This document shows, piece after piece, positions 1-7,197 of a DNA stretch of 10,211 nt. The notes under the pieces were generated by a model, which worked only from the letters and a program-made list of their open reading frames with translations, was not told the DNA's origin and searched no databases. Position numbers and translations under genes: made by a program. Each line of letters begins with the position of its first letter. Within the stretch, counting starts at the first letter, position 1. The DNA is taken from the NCBI GenBank assembly GCA_028707015.1, contig JAQTVP010000045.1, forward strand, positions 1 through 10,211. Reading direction: 5' to 3'. Source of the DNA: Dehalococcoidales bacterium (GTDB taxonomy: Bacteria; Chloroflexota; Dehalococcoidia; Dehalococcoidales; JAQTVP01).

Positions 1-1355
1 CAGGAGGCTTCATCACAAAGCTTCTTCAGTCTCTCAAAGAAGCAAAATTTCCCATTATCTATCCGGTAAACTCCAAATATACTGAGGTACTAGGACTACC
101 ATGCTATCCTGACCTTCTGTCCATTCCCGGAGTAATTGACCACGTTTTAGTTGCTGTCCCCGCAGAAGCGGCTATAGCACTACTGGATGACTGTGTTGCT
201 AAGGGAGTTAAATCTGTTCATTTCTTTACTGCTGGTTTCAGTGAGAGTGGCTACGCGGAACGGGCAGAACTGGAAAAAACGATACTGGATAAGGCGGTAG
301 CTGGTGGTTTTCGAATAATCGGCCCCAATTGTGTTGGGTTATTCGTTCCTAAAAGCCGCCTCGTTAGCGGAATTGGAATGCCTTTGGAGCCGGGGCCTAT
401 TGGCTTCATTTCTCAGAGTGGTGGTCATGCTCTGGATCTTCCTTTGTACAGTGGGCCAAGAGGCTTACGTTTCAGTAAAGTGGTTAGCTACGGAAACGCT
501 TCAGATGTTGATGAAAGTGAACTCTTAGAGTACTTTACTCAAGACCCGGAGACCAAAATTATTGCGGTCTATATGGAGGGAGTAAAAGACGGAAGACGGT
601 TTCTTAAGGTGCTTAAAGAAGCATCTGCCCGAAAGCCGGTAGTCATCTACAAAGGTGGTATGACTGAGGCCGGTAAGAAAGCTGCTCGCGGTCATACGGG
701 TAGTTTGACTAGCTCGGTGGCAGTCTTTAATGCTCTCTGTAAACAGGTGAAATCAATCCAGGTGGATGATATTGAGGAATTAATAGATGTGCTCGTGGCA
801 CTTCGTTTTACCAGATCTCTACCACAAGGAACTGGCATTGCCGTGATAGGTGCCGGTGGTGGTCCCAGCGTTCTGGCCAGTGATGAAATGGAAAAAGCAG
901 GACTCCAGGTACCCTCTCTTTCTGCAGAGTTGCAGGCAGAGTTGAAGCAGTTTTTACCTTTAGCTGGTAGTATTTTTGTTAATCCGGTGGATGCTCCAAA
1001 CCTTACATCTCCGGAGGCAATCTCTGCAACAGTACGCGGTGTTAGTAAATCTCCGGATATTCATATGCTGGTTTACCATCTTGGGTTCCATCCTATCAGT
1101 CGATGGGGAGATGGTACATTATCTTCCGCTTCTTTTTTACAGCCTACAATTAATTCCTTAAAAGAAGCACAACAGGTAACCGGTAAACCAATTATACTGG
1201 CACTATACCCTGCGCTGGACCTGAATGGGATAAAAGATTTCCTTGCCGCCCAGAAGGCATTCGTGGAAGCAGGGTTTCCTGTGTTCCATTCTCTACGTAA
1301 TGTGGCTAAGGCCATGGCTCGTATTGTATCCTGGAATCGGGTGTGGCATCAGTAA
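1..1355 (+). CDS. NDP-forming acyl-CoA synthetase (acetate-CoA ligase, ADP-forming type), alpha subunit, 5'-truncated
   Basis: The reading frame is open from base 3 to the TAA at 1353-1355 and gives 450 residues; the start lies upstream of the window. Alpha subunits of this family are about 460-480 residues, so roughly 20 N-terminal residues (first strand and the GAS-type CoA-binding turn) are missing. Visible are the rest of the CoA-binding Rossmann domain (YPVNSKY, then IGPNCVG at about partial residues 109-115) and the succinyl-CoA-ligase-like domain (ISQSGG). The phosphorylatable histidine lies in ARGHTGSL (codon 693-695). The family interconverts acyl-CoA + NDP + Pi with acid + CoA + NTP, usually giving ATP from acetyl-CoA or other acyl-CoAs in the cytoplasm. 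The ATP-grasp beta part is absent after the alpha domains; it would have to be a separate gene, perhaps upstream. The family call is secure; acyl specificity is unknown. Confidence 0.9.
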   Translation, partial: GGFITKLLQSLKEAKFPIIYPVNSKYTEVLGLPCYPDLLSIPGVIDHVLVAVPAEAAIALLDDCVAKGVKSVHFFTAGFSESGYAERAELEKTILDKAVAGGFRIIGPNCVGLFVPKSRLVSGIGMPLEPGPIGFISQSGGHALDLPLYSGPRGLRFSKVVSYGNASDVDESELLEYFTQDPETKIIAVYMEGVKDGRRFLKVLKEASARKPVVIYKGGMTEAGKKAARGHTGSLTSSVAVFNALCKQVKSIQVDDIEELIDVLVALRFTRSLPQGTGIAVIGAGGGPSVLASDEMEKAGLQVPSLSAELQAELKQFLPLAGSIFVNPVDAPNLTSPEAISATVRGVSKSPDIHMLVYHLGFHPISRWGDGTLSSASFLQPTINSLKEAQQVTGKPIILALYPALDLNGIKDFLAAQKAFVEAGFPVFHSLRNVAKAMARIVSWNRVWHQ

Positions 1356-1513
1356 TATCCTTGTTTTCCTTGCTGTATAATTTATTTTACAGGTAACATT
1401 CTTGAAGGTTTAGTAACCTGAAAGTTGTTCTTTAAGAGCTATCTAATACACACTGGAAAATAAAAAAATTAAATAGGGTTATCAATAACTGAATCCACAT
1501 TAGAGTATCTCTT

Positions 1514-1519
1514 TATAAT
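1514..1519 (+). promoter_or_regulatory. Possible -10 box in the 260-bp gap before the dehydrogenase genes
   Basis: The gap 1356-1615 is AT-rich and holds no convincing gene or RNA. A perfect TATAAT sits at 1514-1519, but no good -35 hexamer lies 16-18 bp upstream. It partly overlaps a 12-bp palindrome, ATCTTTAAAGAT (1518-1529), which could be an operator or chance in AT-rich DNA. The gap length makes a promoter for the 1616 gene likely somewhere here; this exact box is uncertain. Confidence 0.25.
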
Positions 1520-1615
1520 CTTTAAAGATAACAAACATAGCTGCTCTCTATAAAAAATCTATTAGTAAAAATATATAAAGTAATAGAGAATAAATTATTC
1601 AGGGAGGCGTATTGT

Positions 1616-2566
1616 ATGATATTAGAAGACATTAAAAAAGTGGGAGTTGTTGGAGCTGGAACGATGGGTTATGGTATTGCCATAAACTTTGCTTTATGGG
1701 GATATCCCATCATTATGAGTGATATCAATGATAAAATTCTGCAGCAGTCTGTGAAAAACATTAAGTCCGCAATGTCTCTTTTTGTGAAAGAAGAATTGAT
1801 AACAGATGAACAAGCGGATGACACTATCAGCCGGATAGCTACTACCACTGATTTGGCAAAATTAGCAATTAACAGCGATTTTATTACCGAGGCAATTATT
1901 GAAAAATCCACAGATAAAAGAAAATTGTTCAATCAACTGGATGAGCTTTGCCCGCCTCATACCATAATTGTGAGCAACACTTCTTCATTGGTGCTGAGTG
2001 ATTTCGGTTCAGATGTTAACAGACAGGATAAAATAGGGATAACTCACTACTTTGCTCCACCGCATATTGTGCCTGGAGTCGAAGTGGTAAAAGGCCCCGG
2101 TACATCAGATGAAACATTTGACATAACCTATAGCCTGTTGAAAAAGATTAGGAAAATACCAATCAGGGTGCTTAAGGAGCTCCCGGGATACCTGCTTAAT
2201 CGGATACAGGGTGCAATGAGCCGGGAAGCAAATCGTTTGTGGGCAGAAGGAGTAGCTACTGCTGAAGACATTGAGCTGGGAGTAAAATCTACCTTTGGCT
2301 TTCGTATGCCGCATGAAGGTCCTATGATGCACTATGATGTAGCTGGTATTTGGAAATGGCCAAAAGATGTTCGGACAGCCATGTCAGCCAGGAGGAGTAA
2401 TCCTGAATCGGAAATCAGTGCTGAAGCAGCACAGAAAATTCAGCAGCGTATGGCTGAAGGCAAGCCATGGTTTGTAGATCCGGAAAGATTTGACGAAGCA
2501 ATCGAAAAAAGAGATACAGAATACGCACGGCGTCTTAAAGATTTATACTGGACTAAAGAAAGGTAA
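1616..2566 (+). CDS. 3-hydroxyacyl-CoA dehydrogenase family NAD-dependent oxidoreductase
   Basis: This 316-residue protein has the two-domain layout of short 3-hydroxyacyl-CoA dehydrogenases. An N-terminal Rossmann fold carries GAGTMGYGIA (residues 13-22) and an acidic residue at D36 that favours NAD. The SNTSS motif is at 120-124. The catalytic His-Glu dyad is H144 and E156 (THYFAPPH, then PGVEVV). The C-terminal helical domain begins with LPGYLLNRIQ (N195 conserved). The usual HFFNP motif reads HYFAPP, so its Asn is Ala. The PPHIVPGVEV pattern recalls relatives acting on non-CoA hydroxy acids (carnitine, gulonate or pyridoxal-catabolite dehydrogenases) as well as CoA esters, so the substrate is open. 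The start has AGGGAGG at 1601-1607, 8 nt upstream. The SDR gene follows after 46 nt, probably in the same transcript. Confidence 0.88.
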   Translation: MILEDIKKVGVVGAGTMGYGIAINFALWGYPIIMSDINDKILQQSVKNIKSAMSLFVKEELITDEQADDTISRIATTTDLAKLAINSDFITEAIIEKSTDKRKLFNQLDELCPPHTIIVSNTSSLVLSDFGSDVNRQDKIGITHYFAPPHIVPGVEVVKGPGTSDETFDITYSLLKKIRKIPIRVLKELPGYLLNRIQGAMSREANRLWAEGVATAEDIELGVKSTFGFRMPHEGPMMHYDVAGIWKWPKDVRTAMSARRSNPESEISAEAAQKIQQRMAEGKPWFVDPERFDEAIEKRDTEYARRLKDLYWTKER

Positions 2567-2612
2567 AGGAAATTATGTAATATATTTAGAATAAAGTAAG
2601 GAGTAATATATT

Positions 2613-3581
2613 ATGGCCAAACTAATTACCGGAGGAACAGGATATATTGGGGCAGAACTGGCACATATATTAGCTGACCGTGGAGAGGAAGTGGTCTTAT
2701 TTGATATTAATATCAACCACTATCGTATAGAAGATATTGAGAGTAAGGTTAAAATAGTGCGCGGAGATTTGGGCAACTTTTCTGAGGTATTTAATGTGGT
2801 CAAGGATAATAAAATCACTGAAATCTATCATATTGGCTCTATGCTTACCTATATGTCCGAGCTTAATCCTCAAGCTTCTTTTCATAGTAATGTTATCGGC
2901 AGTTACAATGTATTAGAAGCTGCCAGACTATTTAATGTAGAGAAAATGATGTTCACCAGCACTTTGGGTACTTTTGGTTTGCAGATGGATGATATGCTCA
3001 CGGATATTACCATGCAGCGTCCTCTTTCTATCTATGGCTGCGGTAAGCTGTATATTGAAGGTCTTGGGCGGTATTATAACACTAAGTATGGATTAGACTT
3101 TCGCTCGATACGTTATGCCCATATGATTGGGCCGAATGTCCATACGCCGGGTCATTGGGCACCGCCAATGATTGAAGATGCTATTTTAGGTAAGCCTAAC
3201 GATTGTATTTATGGTACTCCGGAATCAACAATTTCCATGATATATGTCAGTGATGCAGCCAGGGCTGCTGATATGTTATTACAGGCACCCAGAGATAATA
3301 TTAAGATGCTAAATTATAATGTTTCCGGGATTCCGGCAGTTGTCTCCGCTAAAGAGGTGGAAACAATTCTAGTCAAACGTTTTCCTGAAATCAGAGTTAT
3401 CTATAAATCTGACCCGAATCGCCAGAGGCGTCGTGGAGGATATAGTAACTGGAAAGTATTTGATGATAGTTATGCCAGGAAAGAATGGGGCTGGAAACCA
3501 CAATATACGACTGTTGAATCAATAATTGACATATTTGAGAAAGATATGAAGGAACGCCCCGGATATTATGGGTTGACATAA
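2613..3581 (+). CDS. NAD-dependent epimerase/dehydratase family protein (extended SDR)
   Basis: This is a 322-residue extended short-chain dehydrogenase. The dinucleotide motif TGGTGYIGAE is at residues 6-15, the strand-2 acidic residue D31 favours NAD(H), and the catalytic YxxxK is Y141/K145 in YGCGKLYIE. The matching Ser/Thr is in TSTLGTFG (about 115-122). Length and motif spacing match UDP-sugar epimerases and the SDR-type L-threonine 3-dehydrogenases. The neighbours are dehydrogenases rather than glycosyltransferases, which favours a catabolic oxidoreductase, but the sequence alone does not settle the substrate. The start is set by TAAGGAG at 2597-2603, 9 nt before ATG. It lies 46 nt after the HAD-like gene and 169 nt before the zinc dehydrogenase, which seems to have its own promoter. 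Confidence 0.85.
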   Translation: MAKLITGGTGYIGAELAHILADRGEEVVLFDININHYRIEDIESKVKIVRGDLGNFSEVFNVVKDNKITEIYHIGSMLTYMSELNPQASFHSNVIGSYNVLEAARLFNVEKMMFTSTLGTFGLQMDDMLTDITMQRPLSIYGCGKLYIEGLGRYYNTKYGLDFRSIRYAHMIGPNVHTPGHWAPPMIEDAILGKPNDCIYGTPESTISMIYVSDAARAADMLLQAPRDNIKMLNYNVSGIPAVVSAKEVETILVKRFPEIRVIYKSDPNRQRRRGGYSNWKVFDDSYARKEWGWKPQYTTVESIIDIFEKDMKERPGYYGLT

Positions 3582-3629
3582 TAAGTTCAGTAGAGTTCAC
3601 TACTTTGCTTTCTGTAAACAGGTAATAAT

Positions 3630-3658
3630 TTGATTGTTGTTCTTGGATAAGTTATGAT
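3630..3658 (+). promoter_or_regulatory. Predicted sigma-70-type promoter for the zinc alcohol dehydrogenase
   Basis: The -35 box TTGATT (3630-3635; first four bases match consensus) and the -10 box TATGAT (3653-3658; five of six) are separated by exactly 17 bp. They lie in the 169-bp gap before the gene at 3751. Transcription would start near 3665 and give a leader of about 85 nt. Box quality and position are good; function is inferred. Confidence 0.5.
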
Positions 3659-3750
3659 ACAAAACAATTAGACAGAAATACCTGTGAGAGAGAGTAGCCT
3701 GCCAAAAACGTAAATTATTATATCAGAGCAGAACCATGGAGGGCTGAATT

Positions 3751-4782
3751 ATGAAAGCAGCTGTCTTTAAAGAGAAAGGGGTTCTTACTGTTGAAGAAAT
3801 ACCAACCCCTGAGCCAAAATTTGGAGAAGTACTCTGCCGGGTAAAATATTGTGGTATTTGTGGCACAGATTTACATAACTACTCATATGGTATAACTGCT
3901 CCCGGGTCTATATTGGGGCATGAATGGTGTGGTGTTATTACCAAACTCGGTGAAGGAGTTGAAGATTTTAGCGTTGGTGAACGCGTCATGCTTTACAAAC
4001 ATCCCTGGGTTCCACTGGTGCCTCCCGGAAAACGAAACGACCCGAGAAATATACGGCTTAATCCTCGAGCGATATATTCAGCTCCTTCCAGAATGGGAGC
4101 CTATGCTGAATATATCGCAGCACCAACCACCAGAATAACTCGTATTCCTGACGAGATTACAGACGAAGCGGCTGCTTGCCTTGAGCCATTAGTTGCCGCT
4201 ATTCATGCGGTGCGCTTAGGGAACCTCAAGGTTTCCGATACGGTTGCTTTCATTGGTGCCGGTCCTATTGCACTCTTTATGATACAAAGGGTAAAGCAAG
4301 CTGGTGCCAGGGCTATCTATGTTTCTGAAATAAGTTCGGCACGGGCAGCTAAAGCAGAAGAGTTAGGCAGTGACAGGGTCTTTAACCCTTTAAAAGAAGA
4401 TATCATAACAGAGATTGTTAAGCTGACTGGAGGCAGAGGCCCTGATATTGTTTACGAGTGTGCTGCGGGTAAGAATACACTTAATCAGGCCTGTCAACTG
4501 GTTGCACGTAATGGTCGGGTAACCTGTCTGGCTGTATATCAAGAGCCCATTCTTCTGGAACCTCTTGATTGGTATATGATGCAACCTGAAATCAAATTCA
4601 CGACCAATGGTGATTCTACTCCGTTTGATTGGGAAATTGCGAAGGAGGTACTGTGCCAGAACAGCATTGATGTTGAAACTGTGATTACAAATGTTATCCC
4701 GCTTTCCAAAATTCAGGAAACATTCCAAGCGCTTCTGAAGCCAGTGACAAATGACATGCTACGTGTTTTGGTAAAGCCCTGA
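3751..4782 (+). CDS. Zinc-dependent medium-chain alcohol dehydrogenase (sorbitol/butanediol/threonine dehydrogenase-like)
   Basis: The 343-residue protein is a medium-chain dehydrogenase. Catalytic-zinc ligands are visible as C37 (CGICGTD), H57 and E58 (GHEWCG), plus E145 (CLEPL), as in sorbitol and threonine dehydrogenases. The NAD-binding turn is GAGPIA at 169-174, with the third glycine of GxGxxG replaced by Ala. The lobe that normally holds four structural-zinc cysteines has none; a Pro/Arg-rich stretch (about residues 84-112) takes its place. It would oxidise a secondary alcohol or polyol with NAD+. Next to acetoin-dehydrogenase-like genes, a 2,3-butanediol or similar vicinal diol is an attractive substrate, but this is inference. 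The start is supported by TGGAGGG at 3737-3743, 7 nt upstream. It may be co-transcribed with the E1 genes, though a further promoter lies in the 100-nt gap after it. Confidence 0.88.
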   Translation: MKAAVFKEKGVLTVEEIPTPEPKFGEVLCRVKYCGICGTDLHNYSYGITAPGSILGHEWCGVITKLGEGVEDFSVGERVMLYKHPWVPLVPPGKRNDPRNIRLNPRAIYSAPSRMGAYAEYIAAPTTRITRIPDEITDEAAACLEPLVAAIHAVRLGNLKVSDTVAFIGAGPIALFMIQRVKQAGARAIYVSEISSARAAKAEELGSDRVFNPLKEDIITEIVKLTGGRGPDIVYECAAGKNTLNQACQLVARNGRVTCLAVYQEPILLEPLDWYMMQPEIKFTTNGDSTPFDWEIAKEVLCQNSIDVETVITNVIPLSKIQETFQALLKPVTNDMLRVLVKP

Positions 4783-4819
4783 ATCATAAAAACAGACTGT
4801 TATAATAATTAATTACTGG

Positions 4820-4847
4820 TTTACTCTTATAAGTATGCCAATATAAT
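4820..4847 (+). promoter_or_regulatory. Predicted sigma-70-type promoter for the E1/E2 dehydrogenase genes
   Basis: TTTACT (4820-4825; four of six to TTGACA) and a perfect TATAAT (4842-4847) are 16 bp apart in the 100-bp gap before E1 alpha. A start near 4854 would leave a leader of about 29 nt containing the strong AAAGGAGG site at 4864-4871. I see no sigma-54 -24/-12 element, although many acetoin operons use one. Confidence 0.5.
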
Positions 4848-4882
4848 TCGTTAGTTATGGTATAAAGGAGGTTGGTAAATAA

Positions 4883-5842
4883 ATGACATTACCTAAAAAC
4901 CTACTGCAAAAGATCTATAGGGACATGATCCGAACCAGAACTCTAGACTACCAGATGATTAAGAATGCCCAGTCAGGTAAAATGCCTTGTGGTTGGCACA
5001 GTGGACTTGGTGAGGAAGCTATCGTGGGGCCGGTATCTCTACTGGGTAAAGACGACTATGTCACCTATACTCATCGTGGTGCCTATGTCTGGATAGCCAA
5101 GGGTATGGAAATGGAAGATATAATTGCTGAGTTTTATGCTAAGTCTACTGGTTGTGCTTATGGTAAAGGTGGTACTCACATTGCTAAACCCAGTTTGGGG
5201 ATATTTGGCCGAAGCGGTATGCAAGGAGGACATTTACCCTTAGCCGCCGGAATGGGAATTGCTGCTCAAATGCGTGGTCAGGGCCAAGTGGTACTGTCAT
5301 TTTTTGGTGATGGCTGTGCTACCAGGGCACCCCTGCACGAAGCAATGAATTATGCTTCTATCTGGAAATTACCTGTTGTCTGGTTCTGTGAAAACAACGG
5401 CCAATCCATGTCCGTAAAGCAGGATAAGACTTGGGCGATCAAGGATATTGCCCAAATTGCTGGTTCCTATGCAATGCCCGGCAAGACAATAGAAGATGGA
5501 AATGATGTGATTGCCGTGACCGAGGCAGCTCAGGAGTTTTTAGATAGAGCCAGACGAGGTGAAGGACCAGCCTTGATTGAAATAAAAACCTATCGCTGGC
5601 GCGGTCACTATGAAGGTGACCCGATGCTCTATCGTACTAAGCAAGAGATAAACGAATGGATGAAGAGAGATCCCTTAAAGCGCTTTGAGCAATTACTGCT
5701 GGCTCAGAATCTGATTACCCAGGAAGGTATGCAAAAAATTCAGGTTGAGGCTGATACTGAGGTTGCTAAAGCTCAAAAATTCGCCGAAGAAAGTCCTGAT
5801 CCGTTGCCTGAGGATGCTTTTAACGCGATATATGCCACTTAG
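4883..5842 (+). CDS. Thiamine-diphosphate dehydrogenase E1 component, alpha subunit (acetoin/pyruvate dehydrogenase type)
   Basis: The 319-residue length matches acetoin-type E1 alpha (AcoA). With E1 beta it would bind ThDP and Mg2+, then decarboxylate a 2-oxo acid or cleave a ketol, passing the acyl group to lipoyl lysine. The ThDP motif is GDG at 142-144 with ENN at 170-172. The phosphate-loop segment YRWRGHYEGDP at 238-248 strongly resembles acetoin E1 alpha and keeps H242; the kinase-target Ser of mitochondrial E1 is Tyr here. H39 matches the conserved histidine before G(E/Q)EA. Several site segments are unusual: HRGHGH reads HRGAYV (64-69), the segment after GDG is CATRAPLHE, and the Tyr after NNG is Gln. 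AAAGGAGG at 4864-4871 lies 11 nt before ATG. E1 beta follows after 38 nt. The family is secure, the substrate is not. Confidence 0.9.
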   Translation: MTLPKNLLQKIYRDMIRTRTLDYQMIKNAQSGKMPCGWHSGLGEEAIVGPVSLLGKDDYVTYTHRGAYVWIAKGMEMEDIIAEFYAKSTGCAYGKGGTHIAKPSLGIFGRSGMQGGHLPLAAGMGIAAQMRGQGQVVLSFFGDGCATRAPLHEAMNYASIWKLPVVWFCENNGQSMSVKQDKTWAIKDIAQIAGSYAMPGKTIEDGNDVIAVTEAAQEFLDRARRGEGPALIEIKTYRWRGHYEGDPMLYRTKQEINEWMKRDPLKRFEQLLLAQNLITQEGMQKIQVEADTEVAKAQKFAEESPDPLPEDAFNAIYAT

Positions 5843-5880
5843 CATTATTAATTTAGTAAATAAAAGGGAGATAAAGTACG

Positions 5881-6861
5881 ATGCGAGAGATATATCTATA
5901 TCAAGCAATACAAGAGGCTGTATCCGAGGAAATGAGACGGGACGAGAGGGTATTTCTTACCGGTGAAGCTGTTGGCCCAAGTGGAACATCTCCAACACGT
6001 CCTCCCAAAGAAATTATGGAGGAATTCGGTGAGCATCGAGTGAGGGAAACCGGAATAGTTGAGCAAATGCTCGCTGCCGGTAGTGCTGGGGCGGCTATGG
6101 CGGGAATGCGTCCTATTGTTGACTTCATGATGGCTGATTTTATGTTTCCTGCCTGGAATGAGATTATGCAAGCTGGTTTATGGCGTTCCGGGCATGGTGG
6201 TGCTGAAAATATTTCAATACCAGTTGTGTATATGTCTGGGTTAATGAGTTATGGCAGCGGGGGATTCTCACATTCTCGGGCCCCTATTGCTAATGTCTGG
6301 CATGGTCCGGGACTAAAGGTTGTTCTGCCGACAACACCTTACGATACCAAAGGTTTGCTGAAAACTGCCATTAGGGACAACAATCCGGTGGTTTTTATAT
6401 CACACCGGTTACTATACCGGACACAGGGACCTGTTCCCGAAGAAGAGTATTTAATCCCCTTTGGGGAGGCCACTGTCAGACGAGAAGGTAAAGATGTTAC
6501 TATTGTTGCTTTAAGTTACATGGTAAACCTTTCTCTTGAAGCAGCGGAAGTTTTAGAGCAGGAGGGTATCAGTGTTGAGATTATTGATCCTCGTACTCTG
6601 GAACCACTGGACATTAATACTATTTTAGTCTCGGTAGAAAAGACCGGTCGATTGGTGGTGGTTGATGAAGATTATATTAGGTGTGGTATTGGTGCTGAGA
6701 TAGCTTTTCAAGTACAGGAAAAATTATTAAAATCTTTGAAGGCTCCAGTACAAAGAGTAGGAAATCTGAATACACCAATTCCAGTTGCCAGTAACTTGAT
6801 GCAGGCTGTAATGCCTACTAAGGAGAAGATTATAGCTGCGGTTAAGAAAACCCTAGTCTGA
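5881..6861 (+). CDS. Thiamine-diphosphate dehydrogenase E1 component, beta subunit
   Basis: This 326-residue transketolase-like subunit has the family's usual length and completes the E1 alpha2beta2 enzyme. The N-terminal pyrimidine-binding domain carries the glutamate that activates ThDP (E61 in RETGIVEQ, usually DTPIxE) and the conserved histidine H131 in FSHSRAP (usually QHSQ). The segment HGPGLKVVLPTTPYDTKGLL (141-160) is typical of E1 beta. The C-terminal transketolase domain has DPRTLEPLD and VVDED. Divergences include GEAVG for GEDVG, Gly for Pro after the Thr of DTPI, and a changed helix where AxDQIxNxAAK is usual. GGGAG at 5866-5870 lies 10 nt before ATG. It sits 38 nt after E1 alpha and must be co-transcribed with it. 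The substrate is unresolved between acetoin, pyruvate and others. Confidence 0.9.
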   Translation: MREIYLYQAIQEAVSEEMRRDERVFLTGEAVGPSGTSPTRPPKEIMEEFGEHRVRETGIVEQMLAAGSAGAAMAGMRPIVDFMMADFMFPAWNEIMQAGLWRSGHGGAENISIPVVYMSGLMSYGSGGFSHSRAPIANVWHGPGLKVVLPTTPYDTKGLLKTAIRDNNPVVFISHRLLYRTQGPVPEEEYLIPFGEATVRREGKDVTIVALSYMVNLSLEAAEVLEQEGISVEIIDPRTLEPLDINTILVSVEKTGRLVVVDEDYIRCGIGAEIAFQVQEKLLKSLKAPVQRVGNLNTPIPVASNLMQAVMPTKEKIIAAVKKTLV

Positions 6862-6938
6862 CTTTAATTTATAAATTATTTAGTGTTTATATAACAGATA
6901 ATATTAGTTAATAGAAAATTTTAACGGAGGTTTAAAAC

Positions 6939-7184
6939 ATGGAAGTTGAGGTTGTCATGCCCCGATTGGGTTCGGAGATGACAAAGGGAACCATTATTGA
7001 ATGGTTCAAAAAAGAAGGAGATACAGTAAACAAAGATGAAGCTCTGTTTCTGGTAGATACGGAAAAGGCTGCTCTTGAAGTGGAGGCAGAAGTTACCGGT
7101 GTCCTTAAGAAGATACTGGTGAATGATAAAAAACAGGAGATACTCGTAGGAAAGTCTGTTGCCATAATAGAAACGGAAGGTTAA
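6939..7184 (+). CDS. Free-standing lipoyl (biotinyl/lipoyl-attachment) domain protein
   Basis: The whole 81-residue protein is a single lipoyl domain. It starts with EVVMPRLGSEMTKGTI, typical of E2 lipoyl domains, has the hairpin with the lipoylated lysine K43 in DTEKAALEVEA, and ends with VGKSVAIIETEG. There is no linker, subunit-binding or catalytic domain. It should act as the swinging arm that carries the acyl group from E1 to E2 and is reoxidised by an E3 not encoded here. Context (directly after E1 beta and 13 nt before the E2 core) makes lipoylation far more likely than biotinylation. The start has ACGGAGG at 6924-6930, 8 nt upstream. In most bacteria this domain is fused to E2, so the separate gene is unusual. 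Confidence 0.88.
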   Translation: MEVEVVMPRLGSEMTKGTIIEWFKKEGDTVNKDEALFLVDTEKAALEVEAEVTGVLKKILVNDKKQEILVGKSVAIIETEG

Positions 7185-7197
7185 AAAAGGTGATATC

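Noticed and set aside
1406..1419. AGGTT-TAGT-AACCT hairpin downstream of the acyl-CoA synthetase gene
   Set aside because: It has a five-base-pair stem and no T-run after it, and a competing pairing with CAGGT at 1390 exists; not convincing as a terminator.
3589..3604. AGTAG/CTACT hairpin just after the SDR gene
   Set aside because: The stem is five pairs and only a broken T-rich stretch follows, so terminator function is doubtful.
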